Shown: one piece after another, positions 51,201-56,865 of the stretch
Layout of the letters: the number at the start of each line of letters is the position of its first letter
Position numbering within the stretch: position 1 is the stretch's first letter
Source of the DNA: Oscillibacter sp. 1-3
GTDB taxonomy: Bacteria; Bacillota; Clostridia; Oscillospirales; Oscillospiraceae
Reading direction: 5' to 3'
Length of the DNA stretch: 56,865 bases
Assembly (NCBI RefSeq): GCF_000403435.2
Contig: NZ_KE159703.1
Location: forward strand, 537,071-593,935
The notes under the pieces: model-generated
The model's input: the letters and a program-made list of their open reading frames with translations, nothing else
Database searches by the model: none
Told to the model about the DNA's origin: nothing
Position numbers and translations under genes: made by a program

Positions 51201-54199
51201 GTGCCGGTCAGTTCTTTGTCGTCCAGCTTGCCCGTAATGGGTTTGATGCCGCTTTCGTCAAAATAGGCGTACCGGGTGTCGCCGCTGTGGGCCAGCAGAC
51301 CGCCGAGGGTGAGAGATGAGGATTGGCTCGTTATGACAATTGCCCCCGCCGTCCCGGAGTATTTTCCACCTGAGAGTTGAACAGACTGTGCATTGCTGAC
51401 GGCCAATCCATAACCGCCGCCTGTGTTCTGTATGGTCACATTTTCGGTGACGGATAGAGATCCGCTCTCATCATTGACATTTACACCAGCAGATTGCGAT
51501 CCCCCACCGGTAAAGGTTCCACCTTTCAGCGTGACATTTCCCCCCACATCAAGAGCGGTGTTGCTTGCAGAAACAACCTCGCCCGCACCCTGAATGGTCA
51601 GATTTGCGTTACGCCAAATGCTGATAGCTGTTCTACCAGTGCAGGTGATGGTATGCCCACCCAGGTCCAGGTTGCAGGTGATTTGGATGTCGAGTACTGG
51701 TGTTCGCGTCACATCCTTCAGCAGCGTAATGGTCGCGCCATCGTTTTCCGTTTTGAACGCATCGTCCAAATTGCCCACATAGGTGGTGGTGCTGCCATTT
51801 TCAATCTTCGCTACGGCGGAGATGCTGACATCCACCGTCCCCGCGCCGTCCGCCATATTGTCATTCCCAACGAATTTCGCCGTCAGGGTGATTCCCGTAC
51901 CTGGGCCTCCTGCCGCAGCCAGCACATCGGCGGCGCTGACGGTCATGGTGTAGGTGCCGTCCGCACCAGCGTCCACCGCCTCAGACACCTGCGTATTACC
52001 CACAAACACCGCCATCTGGCCCGCGCCCGGCCCGGTGAAGCTGGCCGCAAACATAGCGGAGTTTGCCGGAGCCTGCCCAGTTGCGGTGGGCGTGGCCTTG
52101 ACGGTGATGGTGTCGCTGGCGGTGAAGTCTTTGGTTTCCGTTTCGCCATTGTAGGTTTTCACAGCGCCGTCAAGCGTCGTGCCGGACTGCTGGAGCGTGA
52201 TGGGTTTCGTGAAGTTTTTCGTTGTGTCGCTTTCGTTCGTATAAGTAGCGGTATAGTGCAAATCGTCTGTCCTGCTGACCGCCACCGTCCAGCCGCTGAC
52301 CGTAAAGGTCTGGCCGCAAATTGCAATGCCCTGGGTCAGTCCGTCGGAAAGCCGTGTTTTTATGTCATTTGACCTGTCCTGCCCGTTATAATACAAATCG
52401 GTGGGGACAGAAACCATATCCTCCGACAAATCGGCGGTAAACGTTCCGCCGCCGGTCAAAGTGCCGCTCCCGGACAGGCTGGCCCCAGCGGGGATGTTCA
52501 GCGTGTAATCCGCGGGGACGGGATAGCTGCCGTCAAAGGTCACATCGCCGCAGACCGTCCCCACGCCGTTCTCAAACACGATGCCGGTGGTTTTGTTGAC
52601 GGTTGCAGTACCATTTGTGTTCCCGCCGTTGCCGATGGGAGCACCCTCATAGCCTTCCCAATCGACATCTGTGGGACTGGAAGCATCTACAATGCCGCCG
52701 GTAATGGTGACGCTGCCGGTGCCGCCGGTGGTAGAGTCACTGACCCATTGGTTGCTGTACTGATACCCACCGCCGCCGCCAATGCCTGCGGCATAGCTGC
52801 CTCCAACAGCGGTCACTGTGCCGCCACTGATGGTGACGGTGCCATCTCCGCTCTTCTTGCCAACACCACCACCGCCGCCAATGCCCGCACCCAAATAGCC
52901 GCCTGTGGCGTGTACCATCCCGCCGTTAATTTGGATATTGTTTCCCGCACCGCCGTTGCCATTGTTACCCGCACCGCCACCGATGCCAGCGCCACCAGAA
53001 CCAGTCCCACGAAACGTTGCTGTGATACTGCCGCCGTAGATAGTGATACCACTGCCGTCTCCGCCGTTTTTACCATTTCCGCCGCCACCACCGCCAATAC
53101 CTGCGCCAGCGACATTGCCTGCGCCGCTGTTGGCGGTGATCGTGCCGCCGTAAATCTCGATGGTGCCGCTGTTGCCGCCATTTCCAGAACTGGTGGTACT
53201 GCCGCCAATACCTGCGCCGCCATAATTAGGATTACCAAAATTATTATTCGCAACGCCGCCGGTGGCGTTGATTATGCCGCCATGAATGGTAATGCTGCCG
53301 CTGTCAACGGAGGAGGTGCTGCCGCCGATGCCCGCACTGGCATTACCGCTATCGTCAGTCGTGCCGGTGGCGTTCAGCGTACCGCCATTTTCGGACTGGG
53401 CGTAGATGGTCAGGCTGTTGGTGCTCGTCACCACAATGCCCTTTTCCGCTGTGAGGGTGCAGCCGTCCGTCAGGATCAGGTGTACCTCCCCGTTGACGGT
53501 GATGGGTTCGGAAATGGTGACGGTGCCGCTGACCGCGTACCAGCCCGCAGTCCATGTGACCGCCTCGGCGCTGTTTTCAACGAGGGTACAGGTTTCGGTC
53601 TTGCTCTCATAGGTCACTTGGCTGCCGTCCCAGGACGCCTCTTGATACTCGACAGATTCCGTTATTGGGGCAGGGTCGTTGGCCCCGTCCAGCGCCCCTT
53701 GCAGCTCGTAGCAGCGGGAAAGGTCGATCTGCTCCTGTTCGTCCTCGTTCAATTCCGAGAACAGGGTGAGGATTTGGTCAAGCTGTGCCCGCACTTCGTC
53801 CGCGTTCTCCTCTGTCACTGTATCGGGCAGGGCGGCGACCAAGTCCTCAATGGGGCAGAGCTTGCAGACAAACCCGCAGGGCGTTCCGGGTTCGGCCTGG
53901 ACATAGCCGCACTCGCTGTCATGGATGTGCTGGCAGTCCAGCGGGTTTTCCGTGTCTGCGCCGATCTCGTAGGGGTCGCCGCCGTCCGCGTCGGGGAGTA
54001 CCCCCAGGGTGTAGCACCCCGCTGTGTGCTGGTGGCCGCAGGGCTGGCCCTCGGTGGGGGCGGTGTAGCCGCAGTCCTCCGTATGCTCCCGGTGATGGGG
54101 ACAGAGCGCGGGGTCCGCCTCCGCCGCCAGCGCCCAGGTGGGGCATAGGCTCAGGCACAGAGCCAGAGCGGTGATGATGCTTAATATTCTGCGTTTCAT
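48224..54199 (-). CDS. 1991-aa secreted SLH-domain surface protein
   Basis: Starts MKRRILSIITALALCLSLCP with signal peptide to ALAAEA. Residues about 27-135 hold Cys/His pairs (CPHHREHTEDCGY; CGHQHTAGCYTLG; CQHIHDSECGY) that may bind metal. About 270-560 is a Gly-rich region repeating GAGIGGG and GG-(V/I)-ATGG units, likely a beta-helix. Later come a CxxC/His-rich set (EGVCEYTPNEGAETHAMTCL; HITACQFCGRTKTEAHTYGS), YDG- and MBG-like Ig domains (GRAYDGTNSVEITGVTL; DHTAFKYDGQPHRPGI), an InlB-B-like repeat, and three SLH domains at the end (GTVGTWYHEAVDYVLRNGLM; EGAWYTEAIRWATSRGIIGG; ALEALRWAVENGILNGYGDG). SLH domains bind secondary cell-wall polymer. It lies downstream of the MalT-like gene and operator C. 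Confidence 0.9.
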   Translation of the reverse strand: MKRRILSIITALALCLSLCPTWALAAEADPALCPHHREHTEDCGYTAPTEGQPCGHQHTAGCYTLGVLPDADGGDPYEIGADTENPLDCQHIHDSECGYVQAEPGTPCGFVCKLCPIEDLVAALPDTVTEENADEVRAQLDQILTLFSELNEDEQEQIDLSRCYELQGALDGANDPAPITESVEYQEASWDGSQVTYESKTETCTLVENSAEAVTWTAGWYAVSGTVTISEPITVNGEVHLILTDGCTLTAEKGIVVTSTNSLTIYAQSENGGTLNATGTTDDSGNASAGIGGSTSSVDSGSITIHGGIINATGGVANNNFGNPNYGGAGIGGSTTSSGNGGNSGTIEIYGGTITANSGAGNVAGAGIGGGGGGNGKNGGDGSGITIYGGSITATFRGTGSGGAGIGGGAGNNGNGGAGNNIQINGGMVHATGGYLGAGIGGGGGVGKKSGDGTVTISGGTVTAVGGSYAAGIGGGGGYQYSNQWVSDSTTGGTGSVTITGGIVDASSPTDVDWEGYEGAPIGNGGNTNGTATVNKTTGIVFENGVGTVCGDVTFDGSYPVPADYTLNIPAGASLSGSGTLTGGGTFTADLSEDMVSVPTDLYYNGQDRSNDIKTRLSDGLTQGIAICGQTFTVSGWTVAVSRTDDLHYTATYTNESDTTKNFTKPITLQQSGTTLDGAVKTYNGETETKDFTASDTITVKATPTATGQAPANSAMFAASFTGPGAGQMAVFVGNTQVSEAVDAGADGTYTMTVSAADVLAAAGGPGTGITLTAKFVGNDNMADGAGTVDVSISAVAKIENGSTTTYVGNLDDAFKTENDGATITLLKDVTRTPVLDIQITCNLDLGGHTITCTGRTAISIWRNANLTIQGAGEVVSASNTALDVGGNVTLKGGTFTGGGSQSAGVNVNDESGSLSVTENVTIQNTGGGYGLAVSNAQSVQLSGGKYSGTAGAIVITSQSSSLTLGGLLAHSGDTRYAYFDESGIKPITGKLDDKELTGTVTVKKCNHTGEGVCEYTPNEGAETHAMTCLACGYAGAAEDCQYTYTPDSGGEHHITACQFCGRTKTEAHTYGSWTPEHNENAVTIRRSCENCGYTKTDGTFTVPAHVQTMQYGKPITLTCSSTLPGATFSWSLNGSTAEGTGASFTLPETLAVGEYMWNARVTWTGSDGETMSESGYLSVLPAPLTATGATAEGRAYDGTNSVEITGVTLAGILNGDDVSVDTTGLTGTLNGSNAGTYTNLTLPAMTLTGADAENYTVTRPAGAVPASVTIRKAAPLTPKTGDLAVANKQEHTYTYGLGALRPDVPEGISLGSTAVTYELGTVSLGSYYDSGAMIDGQTLTLPIKAVESDSETKIGTITVTIHTQNFEDMTATLDVRSVNKIIPTGGPNLSGNTLTYGQALGSITLSGNMKDGETPVPGKFEWSNPDNRPAVQENYAAAWIFKPDDNKTYAIVTGTALIQVLPAPIMGVVIVLDHTAFKYDGQPHRPGITSVTLNGTPLTADVDYTAAIPEGTEAGTYTVTLTGKGNYTGTATAVFIINPVEQKPLDQKDDDGHELRLEVETGLSTVPEALKTNEQFNTPGKIETALRTRVAEVMSNVGEQIAVFDVTLQYKDESGVWRNVDPNHFPAEGVTAVLPYPAGTGATGYTFTVQHLISSGAQAGTMETLAYTPTADGLQCKFSSLSPVAIGYQAATKPNPQPNPGGNSGGGGWSSSTYAVTVEKSEHGKVTSNRTNASNGSTVTLTVTPDSGYVLDTLTVTDSRGNEIKLTAQGGGKYTFTMPSRAVTVKASFVPLPDDTQKPCDGGADCPSHGFTDLGTVGTWYHEAVDYVLRNGLMNGYSNGTFGPNNNLTRAQFAQILFNKEGRPVVNYLLQYSDVAEGAWYTEAIRWATSRGIIGGYGNGNFGPNDNITREQLAVMLWRYAGSPAATDKELHFTDADKASGYALEALRWAVENGILNGYGDGLLGPQGQATRAQVAQMLKNFIENREPDA

Positions 54200-54244
54200 A
54201 GAACATCCTCCTTGAAAAAGAATTTGCATTAAACTTTCATTCCC

Positions 54245-54279
54245 TGTCGAAATGTGTCTCAAGTTGAGACGCATTTCTT
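54245..54279. promoter_or_regulatory. Palindromic operator C with Spo0A-box
   Basis: TGTCGAAATGTGTCTCAA (54245-54262), then G, TTGAGACGCATTT. The TGTCTCAA-N-TTGAGACG core is a near-perfect palindrome and TGTCGAA matches the Spo0A box. It lies 46 bp upstream of the large surface protein start and just after the MalT-like gene's stop. Confidence 0.75.
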
Positions 54280-54282
54280 GAA

Positions 54283-56652
54283 TTACAGCAGGCCCAGGCT
54301 TCGCGCCGCCAGCAGCGCGTCCGTTTTGTTGTCAACATTCAATTTTCGATAATTCTCCTTGATGTGATATTTCACATTGTCCGGCTTCAAATCCAGCCTT
54401 TGGGCGATCCGATTAACAGATAGGCCGTCGGCCTGCAAACGGAGGATGGTCAGGGCGACGCCTTTGAAATCCGCCGCCACAGCCGCCCGCTTTTTCAGAT
54501 AGAGGGGATAGCGCCTGGCCACTTCCTCGGCCTCGGCCAGCAGGCGGCGCAGCCAGTCCTTATTCAACGTCCCAGCTTCCTGCAACGCCTTTTTCTCCCG
54601 TTGGAACAGGGGCCATACCGCCGCTCCCTCCTCGGTAATCAGGCGCAGAAAGCGGTAACGCTCCACTTCTTTCAGAACGATGGCCAGTTCCTCCTGCCAT
54701 GGCCCGCCAACCCGCTCCTTGGTGATGGCGGACAACAGCCCGGTTTCCATGCGGACATAGGGCCTGCCCGTCTGCTCGGCATAGTAGCGCAGCTTTTCCA
54801 AAAGGGCCTGGGCTTTTGTGTACTCTCCGTTCGCCAGATAACAGCGTACTTTGGTCAGGTAGCGGTAACGCTCCAAACTGCAAAACTCCCGATCCTCGTC
54901 CGGGGCGGTTTTCATCCAGCGTTCCACCATATCCATATCGCCCTCATACAAGGCCAACCGGCAGCGGAGCGCCTGGATGTTGGGCAATAGCTGGACGGCC
55001 CTGTTTTCCCGCACAGACTGTTCAAAGGACGCCAGCAGCTCCCGCACCGCCGGACTGTCCCCTTGCAGCAGGGCCAGCCGTACCCGGACGCCTACGGCGG
55101 CAAAGGCGATCTCCATCGTCCCGCCCTGCCCTGCCTCCACCTGGGCGCGGGTCAGCAGGGACATTACCTCGTAATTGTCCTCGCCTTTTTCGTAGTAGCT
55201 CTCGCCCAGCGCGGCCTTGACAAGTCCCTTTCCATAGCTGCCCAGCACACGCTCCACCAGCGGCCCCACAGTCTTTGCCAGCTTGGTATCGTCGGGACTC
55301 CAATGGCAAAAATCCTTGCCGCCGTTCATGGTGCTGGGGAGGTTGCTGGTGACGGAAAACTCCGGGAGGCGGTTGCCCTTGTCGAACAGCAGGGCGGGGA
55401 TGTTTTTTATAATTTCCAGTACGTCCCGGCTCCCCCGGTGGGGCAGGCCAATGTCCAGGTAGGCCAGACGGCTCAGAGCCTCCCGCCGGACGCCGCCCTT
55501 GGCATTGGTGGCAAAGGCTTTTAGCTTCTCGTACCAATACTCGCTTTTTTCGTCGTCCATCAGCATGGAGTGCAGCATACTCATACCCGCCATCAATACC
55601 GGGCTGTCCTCGATCTCCCTCTCGTCCATGTTGAAATAGTAGCGGCGCAGTTCGTAATAGTGGCCGTTGCCGGGGTTCATCCGGGCGTTGCGGATCAACA
55701 GATTTTTGATGCGCTCGGTTTTGCCGCACTCCTCGAACAGCCTCAATGCCGGGACAACTTCATCGTGCATTTCATAGTAGAGGGCTGCGTTATATTTGAA
55801 GTCCTTGACACGCTCCCGGCCATATAGCTTCAGCGCCCGGTTCCGCAGCGCGTCGATCAGTACCGGGCGTAAGCGGTATGTGCCGTCCTCCTGGGTGATG
55901 AAATTCCCGGCTTCACCCGCCTGCTCCAGCAGGGCAGTGACATGGAGGTTGCCGGAGATCATCTCCGCCAGCTCCAGCGTAAACTCGTCCACCACACTGA
56001 CCTGCATTAAAAATTCCAGCAGGTCGCTGTCCCAGCACACCAGCACCACGTTTTCCAGATAAGACGCGAACGCCTCCCGTATTTCCGTTCGCAGCTCTGG
56101 GCCGGGTGATTGCCCCTCTTTCATCCGCAGGGCTACATGGTGGAGGACGTAGGCGTTGCCCTCGGCGGTATTCTGCAAATACAGAATATCTTCCTCTGTG
56201 TAGACGACGCCGCGGGCGTCCAGATAGGCGGTGATCTCGTCCCGGCCCATCCGCAGGTCATCTTCGGAAACCACAACAAAAACGCTCTTGATATGCCGGG
56301 GCATGAGCCAGGCCGGGAGAGGGCTTCGGCTGACCAGGATCAGCCATATATCCTCCCGCTCCTCCAATGCCAAAATCTCTTGGCGTAGTTTTTCGCTTTT
56401 CAGTCGGTGCAGGTCGTCAATCACCACCACCCGGCGGTTTTGCCTGCCCGGTTCCGACCGGGGCAGCGCCCCATCCTCCCAGGGCAGTTCCTCACAGGAG
56501 AGGTAAGTGTATCTGCGGCCCGACAGATATTGGCGTACCAGCTCCGTCTTGCCATAGCCGGTGGCCCCGTAAAGGTAAACTGTCTGTGACAGGTTCCGGG
56601 CCTTTTTCAGTTTCTTTAGTGCGCTTGCCGGAGCGATATAGTTTTGGTCCAC
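54283..56652 (-). CDS. MalT-like (LuxR, STAND-ATPase) transcriptional regulator
   Basis: 789 residues from GTG 56652 (AAGGAGG five bases upstream): (M)DQNYIAPASALKKLKKARNL. Walker A GATGYGKT (29-36) and Walker B VVVIDDLHRL (75-84). A long helical region (about 260-680) suits MalT-type tetratricopeptide sensor repeats, and the C-terminus is a LuxR helix-turn-helix (ILRLQADGLSVNRIAQRLDL; KPDNVKYHIKENYRKL). Such proteins oligomerise with ATP and an inducer to activate transcription. It lies directly upstream of operator C and the surface protein, a likely target. The leader has a hairpin and a (CTTG)n tract. Confidence 0.9.
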   Translation of the reverse strand: MDQNYIAPASALKKLKKARNLSQTVYLYGATGYGKTELVRQYLSGRRYTYLSCEELPWEDGALPRSEPGRQNRRVVVIDDLHRLKSEKLRQEILALEEREDIWLILVSRSPLPAWLMPRHIKSVFVVVSEDDLRMGRDEITAYLDARGVVYTEEDILYLQNTAEGNAYVLHHVALRMKEGQSPGPELRTEIREAFASYLENVVLVCWDSDLLEFLMQVSVVDEFTLELAEMISGNLHVTALLEQAGEAGNFITQEDGTYRLRPVLIDALRNRALKLYGRERVKDFKYNAALYYEMHDEVVPALRLFEECGKTERIKNLLIRNARMNPGNGHYYELRRYYFNMDEREIEDSPVLMAGMSMLHSMLMDDEKSEYWYEKLKAFATNAKGGVRREALSRLAYLDIGLPHRGSRDVLEIIKNIPALLFDKGNRLPEFSVTSNLPSTMNGGKDFCHWSPDDTKLAKTVGPLVERVLGSYGKGLVKAALGESYYEKGEDNYEVMSLLTRAQVEAGQGGTMEIAFAAVGVRVRLALLQGDSPAVRELLASFEQSVRENRAVQLLPNIQALRCRLALYEGDMDMVERWMKTAPDEDREFCSLERYRYLTKVRCYLANGEYTKAQALLEKLRYYAEQTGRPYVRMETGLLSAITKERVGGPWQEELAIVLKEVERYRFLRLITEEGAAVWPLFQREKKALQEAGTLNKDWLRRLLAEAEEVARRYPLYLKKRAAVAADFKGVALTILRLQADGLSVNRIAQRLDLKPDNVKYHIKENYRKLNVDNKTDALLAARSLGLL

Positions 56653-56682
56653 GGGTCAGCCTCCTTTTCCTCAACTGAGCGC

Positions 56683-56728
56683 AAAAAGGCCGCCCGGACA
56701 GCAGAAACGCTCGCCGGGTGGCCTTTTA
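56683..56728. terminator. Hairpin in MalT-like gene leader
   Basis: AAAAGGCCGCCCGG pairs with CCGGGTGGCCTTTT (one mismatch), 30 bp upstream of the GTG start. It could be a terminator of an upstream unit or a leader attenuator. Confidence 0.6.
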
Positions 56729-56770
56729 GATTGAAATTCAATTTTACAGGAAAAAAGGGCGCAATTATCC

Positions 56771-56865
<95 letters not shown>

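Noticed and set aside
48224..54199. Gly-rich GGAGIGGG repeats in the DNA looked like a possible CRISPR or tandem DNA repeat
   Set aside because: They code for one continuous protein reading frame with varied codons; there are no uniform spacers or constant repeats.

Overview
The window looks like a mosaic from a GC-rich gut Clostridium-class bacterium (Bacillota; an Oscillospiraceae-type genome is my inference). The signs are strong AAGGAGG ribosome sites, TTG/GTG starts, Spo0A-like and Tn4451-type recombinase proteins, SLH and Cna-B surface proteins, and a chromosomal core rich in GCC/CTG codons. No rRNA or CRISPR array is present; there is one tRNA.

Layout. (1) 1-11180: the tail of an integrative conjugative element (ICE), nearly all on the minus strand: parA-parB, several small ICE genes, a PAPS-reductase-like protein, a replication-type HTH protein, then a surface module (membrane-tailed protein, sortase, CAP protein, thioester/Cna-B adhesin). 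The adhesin is cut by the end of an IS21 element whose istA runs off the left edge. At 9960-11180 there is a decapitated serine recombinase. (2) 11255-12727: an AT-rich, decayed two-gene module (GHKL-type ATPase and ParB-like protein). (3) 13028-13118: tRNA-Ser(CGA), followed by a MITE and an IS3 remnant. (4) 13.9-28.3 kb: apparent chromosome. It holds a VOC protein, two lipoproteins and a carbohydrate locus: LacI regulator, PHP hydrolase and PfkB kinase on the minus strand, and divergently three tandem HAD proteins, a circularly permuted phosphoglycerate mutase, a two-subunit transketolase and an iron alcohol dehydrogenase. LacI-type palindromes lie in the divergent promoter region. (5) 28.4-33.4 kb: a graveyard of mobile-element fragments. 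(6) 33356-42315: a segment bounded by a 635-bp inverted repeat. Its cargo is a GAF-LuxR regulator broken at an A8 tract, an unknown 206-aa protein, a divergent nitrilase-fold enzyme and an AgrC/LytTR-like two-component pair. (7) 42313-45248: a Cna-B fragment next to an intact large serine recombinase with a TnpW-like partner. (8) 45.7-56.9 kb: a second ICE regulatory and surface module with a free-standing Spo0A DNA-binding domain, a DUF6514-type protein, HTH and sigma proteins, a winged-helix regulator, a 1991-aa SLH surface protein and a MalT-like LuxR regulator, ending in a (CTTG)n tract at the right edge.

How parts fit. The carbohydrate locus looks like one LacI-controlled regulon that moves phosphorylated sugars through kinase, phosphatase/mutase and transketolase steps, with the dehydrogenase as an electron sink; its substrate is unknown. 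The right-hand ICE module carries three copies of a palindromic operator, two of them with a Spo0A-box (TGTCGAA) next to TGTCTCAA-N-TTGAGACA, plus four 11-bp direct repeats beside the winged-helix regulator gene. This suggests a compact regulatory circuit controlling the surface protein. The most unusual items are the circularly permuted mutase, the 0A-box operators with the free-standing Spo0A domain, and the inverted-repeat-bounded nitrilase cassette.
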